From Cylindrospermum stagnale PCC 7417 (GTDB lineage: Bacteria; Cyanobacteriota; Cyanobacteriia; Cyanobacteriales; Nostocaceae), in assembly GCF_000317535.1 (NCBI RefSeq), contig NC_019757.1, forward strand, positions 124,001 to 188,000: 64,000 nt of DNA. Direction: 5' to 3'. Numbering within the stretch: position 1 is the stretch's first letter; each line of letters opens with the position of its first letter. Under the pieces are notes generated by a model that was given only the letters and a program-made list of their open reading frames with translations, did no database searches and was not told where the DNA came from. Positions 36,565-44,792 of this stretch are shown in pieces. The translations under genes were made by a program, and so were the position numbers.

Positions 36565-37008
36565 CTACATTACGAGCAATTTGGCTGCGACTCCTAGCCA
36601 AGGTGCGATCGCCCCAAAAACTTCCTGTCCGGTTTGCCACAAGCTCTTTCCTGCTTCTGTGGTGTCTTTCATGGTTTGGAGCGTTTCACTGACTGGTTTC
36701 AGGTATTGCCCCACCATGTCTTTGTTCACACCTTCTTTAGCTGCTTCGCGCTTGGCAGGTCGCAAATAGTCCAACAGTTCATCTTTTTCATCTTGAGTTA
36801 GTGTTGCGGCTTTAACGGCTATTTCTAGATTTTCTAATTGCTTAACTACATCGGTATTAGTGATTTGCTGCTGTGTTTCCAGGTTTCCTGATTGACTTTG
36901 CTGGACATCACGCCCTGCTTGTGTTTGTTGAATCAAACCACCAGTCGCTGTTACACCACTCATACTTTGCGATTGGCTTGGTTGTTCTGGCTGCTTTTTA
37001 CCAAACAT
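36565..37008 (-). CDS. Small GRD-motif protein paired with the NACHT NTPase
   Basis: This 147-aa protein has a Gln/Ser-rich N-terminus with LIQQTQAGRDVQQSQSGN (about residues 25-42), nearly the same motif as at the NACHT N-terminus, then TQQQITN. A helical domain follows (about 54-147) with TLTQDEKDELLDYLRPAKREA and a hydrophobic tail (FGAIAPWLGVAAKLLVM). It has the same plan as the protein at 2604..3029. It lies 35 bases after moxR and 5' of the NACHT gene on the same strand, now separated from it by a MITE. It could be an effector or adaptor joined to the NACHT protein through the shared motif; this is inference. Confidence 0.7.
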   Translation of the reverse strand: MFGKKQPEQPSQSQSMSGVTATGGLIQQTQAGRDVQQSQSGNLETQQQITNTDVVKQLENLEIAVKAATLTQDEKDELLDYLRPAKREAAKEGVNKDMVGQYLKPVSETLQTMKDTTEAGKSLWQTGQEVFGAIAPWLGVAAKLLVM

Positions 37009-37043
37009 AGATTTTTCCTGGTGAGAGATTCTTTTTTATATTT

Positions 37044-37952
37044 TTAAGGGATGGGTTGCGATCGCAATATTCGTTCTACAATAGTTCTCGCATTCCTTCC
37101 CCCTCTAGGAATAAGACGATGACAGAGAACGTGAGGAACAAGTAATTTCACATCATCAGGAATGGCATAATCACGCCCCGACAAAAAAGCCAGCGCTTGG
37201 CTAGCCTTTTGTAGTGCCAAAGTACCACGGGGACTAACACCCAAAGTGATTTCTTCATCTTCCCTTGTAGCCCGCACCAAGTCCAAAATGTATTGTTGCA
37301 AAACAGTTTCAACTTTTACCTGGGAACACATTTTGCGTAATTCTGCTACTTCTGCCAAAGTAATACAAGGTTGCAAATCATCAACCTTGATACCCTTTTG
37401 CAGACTTTGCAGCATTTGCAATTCTTCTGTTTCTGAAGGATAGCCCAAACTCAAAGACAGCATAAACCGATCCATTTGTGCTTCTGGTAAGGGAAAAGTA
37501 CCTTGGTACTCAATGGGGTTCTGAGTCGCAATCACAAAGAAAGGCTGAGGAACCGCACGAGAAACACCATCAACTGTTACCTGATGCTCTTCCATCACTT
37601 CCAACAAAGCTGACTGGGTGCGGGGTGTAGCGCGGTTAATTTCGTCAGCTAGCAGCACATTGGCAAATACTGGCCCAGGCATAAAGCTAAATTCGCCGCT
37701 TTTGGGGTTCCAGATGTTAGTGCCGGTGATATCTGTGGGTAGTAAGTCGGGGGTACATTGTAGCCGTTGAAACTTGCCATCCACAGAACGGGCTAAAGAT
37801 TTAGCGAGGAGGGTTTTGCCCACACCAGGGACATCTTCTAGCAAAGCATGACCGCCACCAAGTAAGGCAACTAGCACTAAGCGTATAGCCTCGCTTTTAC
37901 CAACGATGGTACGAGCTAGATTTTGTGTTAAAGCGTCAATTTTTTCTCTCAT
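37044..37952 (-). CDS. MoxR-family AAA+ ATPase
   Basis: This 302-aa MoxR-type ATPase is a chaperone-like AAA+ protein that usually works with von Willebrand A-domain partners. Walker A is LLEDVPGVGKTLLAKSLAR (about residues 36-54). Walker B is NVLLADEINRATPRTQSALLEVMEE (about 99-123). Sensor 1 is FFVIATQNPIEYQGTFPLPEAQMDRF (about 135-160). Sensor 2 lies in LGVSPRGTLALQKASQALAFL (about 237-257). No vWA or DUF58 gene is adjacent. The downstream neighbour is the GRD-motif protein 35 bases away, then NACHT, so a role in that system is possible but unproven. Confidence 0.92.
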   Translation of the reverse strand: MREKIDALTQNLARTIVGKSEAIRLVLVALLGGGHALLEDVPGVGKTLLAKSLARSVDGKFQRLQCTPDLLPTDITGTNIWNPKSGEFSFMPGPVFANVLLADEINRATPRTQSALLEVMEEHQVTVDGVSRAVPQPFFVIATQNPIEYQGTFPLPEAQMDRFMLSLSLGYPSETEELQMLQSLQKGIKVDDLQPCITLAEVAELRKMCSQVKVETVLQQYILDLVRATREDEEITLGVSPRGTLALQKASQALAFLSGRDYAIPDDVKLLVPHVLCHRLIPRGGRNARTIVERILRSQPIP

Positions 37953-37966
37953 GCACTACGGAAAGA

Positions 37967-38099
37967 GGTAATGGGTGATGGGTAATGGGTAATGGGTGAT
38001 AGGTGATGGGTGATGAGTAATGGGTGATGATTGATGGGTAAATAGTCGTTTACCAATTACCAATTACCAATTACCAATTACCCATTACCAATTACCCAT
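37967..38099. repeat. Heptamer short tandem repeats (STRR), inverted halves
   Basis: Imperfect (GGTAATG)n and (GGTGATG)n units at about 37967..38041 are followed by (CCAATTA)n units at about 38050..38099. The two halves are complementary and could fold into a long hairpin. This is the classic short tandemly repeated repetitive DNA of heterocystous cyanobacteria. It lies between moxR and ribF, which are on the same strand. Confidence 0.9.
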
Positions 38100-38130
38100 A
38101 TATACATTGTTCCCAATTACTTTTCCGAAC

Positions 38131-39219
38131 TCAGGGTTCAGCAGTTAAAACTTGTTTAGCTACAGTGCAATCAAGTTGAATTTGGGTTTTCAAGGCTTCT
38201 AGAGAAGGAAATTTTTGTTCGGGGCGCAAAAATTCTACTAGCTGTACGGTCAGCGTTTGTCCGTACAAATCACCGACCCAATCTAGCAAATGTACTTCTA
38301 CAGATGAATTAGTACCATCGACTGTGGGGCGGTTGCCGATATTCATCACGCCTAAACGCTGAGTAGCTGCATTTGCTGTCTCACTGTGGGTGAAAACCCG
38401 GACGGCGTAAACTCCTTGACGGGGTACAAACTTGTCTTTTGGTAGTTGGAGGTTGGCGGTAGGAAAGCCAATGGTTCTGCCGAGTTGTTGACCTTGCACT
38501 ACTATACCTGTGAGGGTGTAAGGGCGTCCTAGTAGGAGGGTTGCCTGTGGAATGCCGCCCCTTTCCAGAGTTTCGCGAATTAATGAAGTACTAATACGAC
38601 CATCAGTCGGCTTACCGTTGACGCAACCGCTTTCTATGGGCAAGTCATTTGTATAAGTTTCTAAGGGAACGATCGTCACGGGGATATCATAGTTGGCGGC
38701 GAGTAATTGCAAATCTTGGGCGGTACCTAGGCGCTTTTTGCCAAAACAAAAATCCTGCCCGACGCTAATGCGTTGACATTGGAGTTGTTGCACGAGAATT
38801 TTTTCGACAAAATCTTCGGGAGATAAAGCGGATAATTCTTTGTCGAAGGGTAGTAGTACTAGTTGTTCTACCCCAAGCGATCGCAATTGTTGCACTTTTT
38901 CATCGAGTGGAGTTAACAAAGAACGGGGTTGTCCCGTAAAAAACTCCTGTGGATGGGGATGAAAGGTAACAACTGTTGAGTGTATATGTTCGGTTGCTGA
39001 TGCTAGGGAGTTCTCCCCATCGGGTGAGTGTTCTGGTAAATTCTCCCCATTACCCCTTCTCTCTTCACCCCTGGCTGGCTGCAAAACTGGTTGAATTACT
39101 CTTTGATGACCAAGATGGACACCATCAAATTTGCCAAGAGCAACAGCAGTTGGTGTTAGCAGCCCTTCAGTCGAAGAAGCAACCCACACAGAACACCCAT
39201 TTTGAGACAAATTTAGCAC
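38131..39219 (-). CDS. ribF: Bifunctional riboflavin kinase/FAD synthetase
   Basis: RibF converts riboflavin to FMN and then FAD. The 362-aa protein has the N-terminal nucleotidylyltransferase part (VALGKFDGVHLGHQRVIQPVL, about residues 25-45; TFHPHPQEFF; SVGQDFCFGKKR). The C-terminal flavokinase domain follows (GRPYTLTGIVVQGQQLGRTIGFPTANL, about 226-252; GVMNIGNRPTVDG). Family members are near 310-330 aa. The extra length comes mostly from an insert of about 35 residues rich in Glu, Asn and Ser (about 48-85) between the first two motifs, encoded by low-complexity DNA that looks repeat-derived. The catalytic motifs are unaffected. Confidence 0.94.
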   Translation of the reverse strand: MLNLSQNGCSVWVASSTEGLLTPTAVALGKFDGVHLGHQRVIQPVLQPARGEERRGNGENLPEHSPDGENSLASATEHIHSTVVTFHPHPQEFFTGQPRSLLTPLDEKVQQLRSLGVEQLVLLPFDKELSALSPEDFVEKILVQQLQCQRISVGQDFCFGKKRLGTAQDLQLLAANYDIPVTIVPLETYTNDLPIESGCVNGKPTDGRISTSLIRETLERGGIPQATLLLGRPYTLTGIVVQGQQLGRTIGFPTANLQLPKDKFVPRQGVYAVRVFTHSETANAATQRLGVMNIGNRPTVDGTNSSVEVHLLDWVGDLYGQTLTVQLVEFLRPEQKFPSLEALKTQIQLDCTVAKQVLTAEP

Positions 39220-39657
39220 GTGGATTCTGGGATTTTAGGTTTATTTTAGCTATCAGCGGTCGGCTACCCTGTGATCGGCAACCACCTCTGACTCCACCAA
39301 GCACGCAGCTTATGGGTGTTTATTTCACCCCTTTTAGCTATCAGCCAAAAGTCTACACTGGTTCAAGTCGCTTGATTGGGCTGCTTCTGCTATTAGCTTG
39401 ACCGCTAATTGCCGAGTCTATAGGACTCAACACACCAAAGCCGAAAAGGCTCTCTTTTGACTCATCAGGCTGAGGTTAGGTTTTAGCATACCATCAGCCA
39501 CTGGTCGAGGGCATCTTGTGGCTTCTGTGCTCTTAAGAGTCAACCCATAAAGCGCATCCGACCGTTGTCGCCGCGTACTCAACAGGTATGCTCTCACGCA
39601 AAAGACCTGCTAATCACCAATCTAATCTAAAATCCATCATCCCTCCGACAGCAATCT
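39220..39657. other. Intergenic region with possible structured RNA
   Basis: No protein gene is supported here. It contains TAGCTATCAGC-type dispersed repeats (near 39248 and 39338) and hairpins GAGTC-tata-GACTC (near 39415..39430) and GCC-gaaaa-GGC (near 39440). There is also a nested fold, with AGCATACC (39485..39492) pairing with GGTATGCT (39585..39592) and GGTCG (39503..39507) pairing with CGACC (39559..39563) inside it. The density of pairing suggests a non-coding RNA or a decayed mobile-element end; strand and identity are unknown. Confidence 0.35.
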
Positions 39658-40551
39658 TTATAGGGATTGGCCGACAGTTCTAGGTTCTGATAAAGAAACT
39701 GAGACTGGAACCTGAAGTACTAATCCTTCCCGTGCCATAATTGCACCAGGAAATTTCTCAAATACTTCTTCCCCTACACGATCAAGAAAATCATCATTGT
39801 GGGCGGGGTCGTGGTGATAAATTACCAGAGTTTTGACATTAGCAGCTTTTGCTACTTTCACCGCTTCTTGCCAAGTAGAATGTCCCCAGCCAATTCTCGG
39901 TGTTTTCGGGTTGTGGTATTCCTCGTCTGTATAGGTGGAATCGTAAATTAGCACGTCGGCATTGCGAGATAACCACAAGACGGTTTCATCTAAGCGATCA
40001 GGAAAATGTTCTGTATCGGTAATGTAAACAGCAGCACCGCCACGCCAGTTAACTCGATAGCCTATGGCTTCACCCGGATGGTTTAAACGTGCCGTTTCTA
40101 TGACGATGTCATCGATCTGTATCGGTTCCCCCGCCCCAATGTCGTAAAACTTCATGTTGGCCTCCATAATCTGCAAAGGCACAGGGAAGTTGGGGTGGAG
40201 CATCTGGTCATTCAGCCGCTGTTCTATAGTGGAACCATCCGGAGCGATCGCACCATAAATATGAAAGTTATTCCCCTTGACAAACCCAGGGTTAAAGAAG
40301 GGAAACCCTTGCATGTGATCCCAGTGGGAGTGTGTGAAGAAAATATGAGCTTCTAGCGGCATTTGGCGCAATAAAGATTGCCCCAAAACATGCAGTCCTG
40401 TACCAGCATCAAAAATTAAGCGTTTACCGCCCACTTGCATCTCTACGCAAGGAGTATTACCACCGTAACGGACGGTGTGTGGCCCTGGACTGGGGATGCT
40501 GCCGCGAACGCCCCAAAATTGCACAGTAAATTGATTCTCTATCCTAGACAT
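39658..40551 (-). CDS. Metallo-beta-lactamase-fold hydrolase
   Basis: This 297-aa metallo-beta-lactamase-fold phosphodiesterase-like protein begins with the typical FWGVRGSIPSPGPHTVRYGGNTPCVEM. The metal motif HSHWDHMQG (about residues 73-81) gives H-x-H-x-DH; TDTEHFPD supplies the bridging Asp, and VIYHHDPAHND lies near the end. The FWGVRGS start groups it with phosphoribosyl cyclic phosphodiesterase or cAMP-phosphodiesterase-like members, which are common next to signalling proteins in cyanobacteria. Its substrate is unknown. Confidence 0.87.
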   Translation of the reverse strand: MSRIENQFTVQFWGVRGSIPSPGPHTVRYGGNTPCVEMQVGGKRLIFDAGTGLHVLGQSLLRQMPLEAHIFFTHSHWDHMQGFPFFNPGFVKGNNFHIYGAIAPDGSTIEQRLNDQMLHPNFPVPLQIMEANMKFYDIGAGEPIQIDDIVIETARLNHPGEAIGYRVNWRGGAAVYITDTEHFPDRLDETVLWLSRNADVLIYDSTYTDEEYHNPKTPRIGWGHSTWQEAVKVAKAANVKTLVIYHHDPAHNDDFLDRVGEEVFEKFPGAIMAREGLVLQVPVSVSLSEPRTVGQSL

Positions 40552-40836
40552 TGGTGTTGTTTGCTGGACTGAGCGGGCGATAAATCACAAAAATGTTACT
40601 TATTTTGTTAAGTTTATGCTGTCCTACCACCTTTGGTAGAGGGGATTTGTTGGTAAAATCCCATATCCTGTTTAAGGTTAGTGTGATAGACATCAATAAC
40701 GTACTGCTTGGCAGAAGACTCAATTTTAGTGGGCTGATGTTTACAGTCTTTTTCAATCTTAGTTCCTACTTTATAGCCTAAATTTGGCAGTGATGCATTT
40801 AACTAATCACAGATATTGTCCTGCGAGTCAAATAAT

Positions 40837-41634
40837 TTACGGAAACTGGAAGTCCCATCCTGACAGTTGCTCTAGTGCATTTCCATAGGTGAGATTGTAT
40901 TGCAGTGGTGTGATACTGATGTAATTTTTCCGAATTACATGGACGTCAAACGGGATATTTGGCGGCAGATTTAACCCTGTTGGTTGTTCAACATCCTCTA
41001 AGACTTCTCCAGTTAACCAGTAGTAGGTTTTGCCCCTAGGATCAACTCGCTTGTCGAAAACATCAATGTAGCGCCGCACTCCCTGACGGGTGAGAGTGAC
41101 GCCAGCAATATCTTCCGATTTGATTGCCGGAATATTGACATTGAGCAACATCAAATCTGGTAGAGGTTTTACTGCTAGTTGTGCGACCAAAATTTGGGCA
41201 AACTTGGCAGCAGGTTGAAAGTCTTTGTAAGTGTGACTCGTTAAACTGAGGGCGATGCTGGGTATACCTTCAATCATGCCTTCCATTGCCGCCGAAACTG
41301 TGCCTGAGTAGAGAATTTCTGTTCCCAAATTCGCCCCTTGATTAATGCCAGAGAGCACTAAGTCGGGGGGAGACTCTAACAAAGCCCACAGCGCCAATTT
41401 CACACAATCTGAGGGAGTGCCATCACAAGCCCAAGCTTTGACAGCATGATGAAAAACTGACTCGACAATTTCGGCGCGAATTGGTTGGTGTAAGGTTAGT
41501 CCATGTCCAGTTGCCGATCGCTCCCGATCTGGACAAACTACAGTTACATCATGACCCACTTCTGCCAAGCAATTGGCTAGGGCACGGATACCTAAGGCAG
41601 AAATGCCGTCATCGTTGCTAATTAGTAATTTCAT
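40837..41634 (-). CDS. surE: 5'/3'-nucleotidase SurE
   Basis: SurE is a metal-dependent nucleoside monophosphate phosphatase and exopolyphosphatase. The 265-aa protein shows all family motifs: [17 protein letters not shown] at residues 3-19 (metal-binding DD), [15 protein letters not shown] (about 37-51), [13 protein letters not shown] (about 71-83) and [28 protein letters not shown] (about 92-119). The start codon abuts a heptamer repeat array, so its upstream control region is largely (ATTAGTC)n. No clear ribosome binding site lies in the repeat. Confidence 0.96.
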   Translation of the reverse strand: MKLLISNDDGISALGIRALANCLAEVGHDVTVVCPDRERSATGHGLTLHQPIRAEIVESVFHHAVKAWACDGTPSDCVKLALWALLESPPDLVLSGINQGANLGTEILYSGTVSAAMEGMIEGIPSIALSLTSHTYKDFQPAAKFAQILVAQLAVKPLPDLMLLNVNIPAIKSEDIAGVTLTRQGVRRYIDVFDKRVDPRGKTYYWLTGEVLEDVEQPTGLNLPPNIPFDVHVIRKNYISITPLQYNLTYGNALEQLSGWDFQFP

Positions 41635-41682
41635 TAGTCATTAGTCATTAGTCATTAGTCATTAGTCATTAGTCATTAGTCA
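41632..41682. repeat. ATTAGTC heptamer repeats at the surE start
   Basis: Seven tandem copies of ATTAGTC are almost perfect. They begin at the surE start codon, whose CAT on the plus strand is part of the first unit. They therefore form the immediate upstream sequence of surE. Confidence 0.95.
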
Positions 41683-41814
41683 AGGGTGGATTGTCAGTGT
41701 CTCTGGTCACAACCACAAAACAAATTACCACGCTAAACAGGTAAAAAAAGAAGTCGTTTAGTTTATTAATGGCATAAAAAACAGGTGATTTGTTATCCAG
41801 TTCACAGGTTTGGA

Positions 41815-41860
41815 CTATAGACTATAGACTAATGACTCTTGACTAATGACTAATGACTAG
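41815..41860. repeat. TAATGAC heptamer repeats containing the pheS start
   Basis: Units of ACTATAG and CTAATGA(C) lie here. The last CTAATGAC-TAG copies include the pheS ATG (41853) and its next two codons. The pairing partner of this family is the (ATTAGTC)n array at 41632..41682, its reverse complement. Confidence 0.9.
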
Positions 41861-42845
41861 CAATTTAGAGGCTCAACTTTTAGCACTGCGGCAGGAAGGA
41901 GAAAAAGCGATCGCCGCCGCCGATACCCTAGAACGCCTAGAAGAACTCAGAGTCAACTATCTGGGTAAAAAGGGGCAACTGGGAGCGCTGTTGCGAAGCA
42001 TGGGGCAGATGAGTGCGGAGGAACGACCGAAAATTGGAGCGATCGCTAATACAGTCAAAGAAGCCTTGCAAGCCAGCCTTGACCAGCAACGCGCCGCTTT
42101 AGAATCCGCTCAAATTCAGGCACAGCTTGAGGCAGAAACAATCGATGTGACAATGCCGGGAATTTACCGACCCCAAGGTCGCATCCATCCCCTCAACGGC
42201 ATTATCGATCGCGCTTTAGATATCTTTGTCGGTATGGGTTACACCGTGGCTCAAGGGCCAGAAATGGAAACAGATTACTACAATTTTGAAGCTCTCAATA
42301 CCCCACCTGACCACCCCGCCCGTGATATGCAGGATACTTTTTACCTGCCAGATGGTAATTTGCTCCGGACTCATACTTCCTCAGTGCAAATTCGTTACAT
42401 GGAAAAAGAGGAACCACCTATCCGGGTTATTGCCCCAGGGCGAGTTTATCGGCGAGATAATGTCGACGCCACCCACTCAGCAGTTTTCCATCAAATAGAA
42501 TTGTTAGCAATTGATGAAGGACTGACTTTTACAGACCTCAAAGGCACAATTAAGGTATTTTTGCAAGCAATGTTTGGCGACTTGCCAATTCGCTTTCGTG
42601 CCAGTTATTTCCCATTTACTGAACCTTCCGCAGAGGTAGATTTGCAGTGGAATGGCCGCTGGTTAGAAGTTATGGGTTGCGGTATGGTCGATCCAAATGT
42701 GCTTAAATCTGTGGGTTACGATCCAGAAGTTTATACTGGATTTGCCGCCGGTTTTGGTGTCGAACGCTTTGCAATGGTGTTACACCAAATCGATGATATT
42801 CGCCGTTTATACAATAGCGATTTGCGCTTTTTGCGGCAGTTTTAA
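41853..42845 (+). CDS. pheS: Phenylalanyl-tRNA synthetase alpha subunit
   Basis: PheS is the catalytic subunit of the alpha2beta2 enzyme that charges tRNA-Phe. The 330-aa protein has an N-terminal coiled coil (about residues 1-85). Class II motifs follow: [19 protein letters not shown] (about 111-129), [12 protein letters not shown] (about 171-182), [20 protein letters not shown] (about 198-217), [19 protein letters not shown] (about 248-266) and [22 protein letters not shown] (about 296-317). The start codon lies inside the TAATGAC heptamer repeats with no Shine-Dalgarno sequence. The next in-frame Met is far inside the protein, so this start is required. pheT is not in the window, as usual in cyanobacteria. 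Confidence 0.96.
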   Translation: MTSNLEAQLLALRQEGEKAIAAADTLERLEELRVNYLGKKGQLGALLRSMGQMSAEERPKIGAIANTVKEALQASLDQQRAALESAQIQAQLEAETIDVTMPGIYRPQGRIHPLNGIIDRALDIFVGMGYTVAQGPEMETDYYNFEALNTPPDHPARDMQDTFYLPDGNLLRTHTSSVQIRYMEKEEPPIRVIAPGRVYRRDNVDATHSAVFHQIELLAIDEGLTFTDLKGTIKVFLQAMFGDLPIRFRASYFPFTEPSAEVDLQWNGRWLEVMGCGMVDPNVLKSVGYDPEVYTGFAAGFGVERFAMVLHQIDDIRRLYNSDLRFLRQF

Positions 42846-42850
42846 CGTAG

Positions 42851-42915
42851 GAATAGAATTCGCAACTCTTAGTCCGCGTAGGCGGACTTTGTTTGTGTAG
42901 CCGCGAATTCTATTC
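42851..42915. repeat. Palindromic dispersed repeat after pheS
   Basis: The perfect 13-bp arms GAATAGAATTCGC (42851..42863) and GCGAATTCTATTC (42903..42915) enclose a second stem AGTCCGC-gta-GGCGGACT. The tail TTTGTGTAGCCGCGAATTC is shared with 56987..57035, and more loosely with 2529..2578. As a long hairpin it may end pheS transcripts. Confidence 0.85.
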
Positions 42916-42971
42916 GCCAGGACTAAAATTAAACGCCCGACAGATATTTATTATCAAAACATTACAATACA

Positions 42972-43445
42972 ATGCATCGATTTCTAATATTTGGTAATTC
43001 CGGTTCTGGAAAAAGCACTCTGGCAAATAAACTTGGACAAGATTTGAATATTCCTGTTCTCGATCTCGATACTATTGTCTGGGAACCAAACAAAATCGCC
43101 ATCCGGCGTCCTCACAGCGATGCTGAGAATGACCTGCGAAACTTTATAAAAAATAATCCTTCTTGGATAATTGAAGGTTGTTATAGTACGCTAATTAAAA
43201 TTGCTATTGAATTCTCAACCGAAATCTATTTCCTAAATCCTGGCGTGAATCAGTGTCTTGAAAATAACCGCAATCGTCCTTGGGAACCACACAAATTCAA
43301 ATCACCAGAGGAGCAAGCACAAACTTTTGAGTTTCTCCAAAATTGGATTCAAGAATATGAAAAACGCGATGATGAATTTGGTTATTCATCCCATCGCTTA
43401 ATATTTCAGGAATTTCATGGCAAAAAGCAAGAAATTATCGCGTAG
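42972..43445 (+). CDS. P-loop kinase-like protein (adenylate/shikimate kinase fold)
   Basis: This 157-aa protein begins MHRFLIFGNSGSGKSTLANKLG, a Walker A motif at residues 8-15, and continues IPVLDLDTIVWEP and WIIEGCYST. This is the pattern of the small kinase-like proteins related to adenylate kinase and annotated as AAA-family or topology-modulation (FlaR-like) proteins. The substrate is unknown. The ATG at 42972 has no strong ribosome binding site. Its 3' end is duplicated at 44793..44881 as a decayed fragment, which implies that it once lay directly next to recQ, convergent with it. Confidence 0.78.
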   Translation: MHRFLIFGNSGSGKSTLANKLGQDLNIPVLDLDTIVWEPNKIAIRRPHSDAENDLRNFIKNNPSWIIEGCYSTLIKIAIEFSTEIYFLNPGVNQCLENNRNRPWEPHKFKSPEEQAQTFEFLQNWIQEYEKRDDEFGYSSHRLIFQEFHGKKQEIIA

Positions 43446-43484
43446 TTCTAATTTCGGCAATGATCACAATGTTCACAACTCCAA
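43357..43484. repeat. Left copy of the kinase/recQ junction repeat
   Basis: This copy contains the functional 3' end of the kinase gene plus a non-functional tail of recQ. On the minus strand, bases 43446-43484 code the CEHCDHCRN-stop remnant of the RecQ C-terminus. It matches 44793..44920; the last 54 bp (43431..43484) differ at only two bases. Confidence 0.88.
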
Positions 43485-43523
43485 TTTGCCGCAATTTTTG
43501 GTAATTTGAATGATATTACTTTT

Positions 43524-44159
43524 TTAGTTCTTTTTTAGAACTACCTTTTTTCCAGCTTGCAAATAAGCAGCTAAAGCTTCAAGCTCTGGTGTTGGTTTAC
43601 TATTGAAGGATTTAGCTTTGCGACGCTGGTTTAAAAGTTCTTCACTATAACGTGTTGGATATTCAACAAACCACTTGAGCAAAGTTTCAGCACCTAATTT
43701 GTCATAAATTACAGCATATTGTTGAAGCATTTCTTGATTATGCTTCTCCATTGCCAGCACAGGGTCTTCTTCTTGGAGTCTCCTGATTTCATCCTTCTCA
43801 CGTTGAGTGGTAGGCAAATGATGAATATATTGATCAAAGTATTTCAAACAATAATCAGTGTACTCAGGTGTAAAAACAATGAAGGTATGCCACATTTCGT
43901 CAATAGCAAAAAACGCTTCTGTCATTGATAACTCTTCAATGTCTGGTTGAGCGCATAACCAAAGCCATTTTTTGGTTTCTACAAAGATATCATTTGCTTC
44001 TCCAAAGCTGATATCATAGGTGTTGATAAATCGATAGATAACTTCCTCATTTTGATAGCTGATTGCTTCATCAAGAGAGCAGAGTTTAACCGTTGGCAAT
44101 AAAGAGTTTGAGTTGGAGTTTGAAATAGATTGAGGATGGATTGTATTTAAGTTAGCCAT
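43524..44159 (-). CDS. Glycine-rich-domain-like (GRDP-like) protein of the Gly/Cys peptide cassette
   Basis: This 211-aa soluble protein has TKKWLWLCAQ (about residues 62-71) and the segment FAIDEMWHTFIVFTPEYTDYC (about 83-103) followed by YFDQYIHHLP (about 106-115). These match the core of the glycine-rich-domain protein-like family (DMWH-x-F-I and HH-x-P motifs, from memory). The remaining C-terminus is helical and Lys-rich. AGGAG lies just before the ATG. It follows the Gly/Cys-repeat peptide gene by 107 bases on the same strand, within the inserted cassette. It may act on, carry or bind that peptide; this is inference from context only. Confidence 0.65.
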   Translation of the reverse strand: MANLNTIHPQSISNSNSNSLLPTVKLCSLDEAISYQNEEVIYRFINTYDISFGEANDIFVETKKWLWLCAQPDIEELSMTEAFFAIDEMWHTFIVFTPEYTDYCLKYFDQYIHHLPTTQREKDEIRRLQEEDPVLAMEKHNQEMLQQYAVIYDKLGAETLLKWFVEYPTRYSEELLNQRRKAKSFNSKPTPELEALAAYLQAGKKVVLKKN

Positions 44160-44266
44160 TTTCTTCTCTCCTAAAATCCTAAATTAGTGAAAGGCATAGC
44201 CACTTATCGCGAACAAAAATAAGTGGCTAAGTTAAAACTAATTCAGTAATGACAATGCACTAAAAC

Positions 44267-44524
44267 TCAATGCCTGCGTCCGCCGCATCCCCGGCCGCCG
44301 CATCCCCGGCCGCCGCATCCCCGGCCGCCGCATCCCCGGCCGCCGCATCCCCGGCCGCCGCATCCCCGGCCGCCGCATCCCCGGCCGCCGCATCCCCCAC
44401 GTCTACCACCAGTTATTTGCAACAAGTCTTCTAAGGACAGTTCAATAACTTCGTTGGGGGAAGATTCACTCTGGTGCTTGGAAGTAGAAATAGCAGTTTG
44501 ACGATCTTGATTATCTTGAAGCAT
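44267..44524 (-). CDS. RiPP-like precursor with eight GCGGR repeats
   Basis: This 85-aa peptide has a leader-like N-terminus of about 40 residues (MLQDNQDRQTAISTSKHQ ... VIELSLEDLLQITGG). It includes the LSLEDLL helix and a double-Gly ending typical of precursor peptides cut by peptidase-type transporters. The core has eight GCGGR units and ends RH. AAGGAG lies 8 bases before the ATG. The Cys/Gly-rich core recalls azole-forming peptides such as microcin B17, but no cyclodehydratase, radical SAM or transporter gene lies nearby. A metal-binding or structural peptide is an alternative. Confidence 0.7.
   Translation of the reverse strand: MLQDNQDRQTAISTSKHQSESSPNEVIELSLEDLLQITGGRRGGCGGRGCGGRGCGGRGCGGRGCGGRGCGGRGCGGRGCGGRRH
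44282..44398 (-). repeat. 15-bp tandem repeat coding the peptide core
   Basis: Seven perfect copies and one edge copy of the 15-mer CGCCGCATCCCCGGC encode GCGGR. The lack of synonymous differences shows recent expansion. The G+C content is far above its surroundings. Confidence 0.92.
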
Positions 44525-44792
44525 AGTTATCTACTCCTTGATAGAGTGTTGAAAATCAGTCAAAGTTATTAATTATGTGGTTACCACCTAATGATATTTT
44601 GTAGGTAACCACCTCATAATCAAAGGTTAGGCATTGTTTGTTTTAAATTCATAACTCTGATGGTAGAAATAAAACAGATAATAATGCTTCTTTTGGTAGA
44701 TATTAAATTGTTGATCTTTTGGGTTTTCACTACCTTATGACTTAGGCATCAAGTAGGAAATGTAGAGGTAATTGATAAAAACAACCTTTTGA

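Noticed and set aside
38976-39401. Plus-strand 141-aa gene
   Set aside because: It lies mostly antisense to the ribF coding region and has no recognisable domain or ribosome binding site.
39461-39468. Hammerhead ribozyme core (CTGATGAG on the minus strand)
   Set aside because: The required closing stem and GAAA segment at the right distance are missing; an 8-base match can occur by chance.
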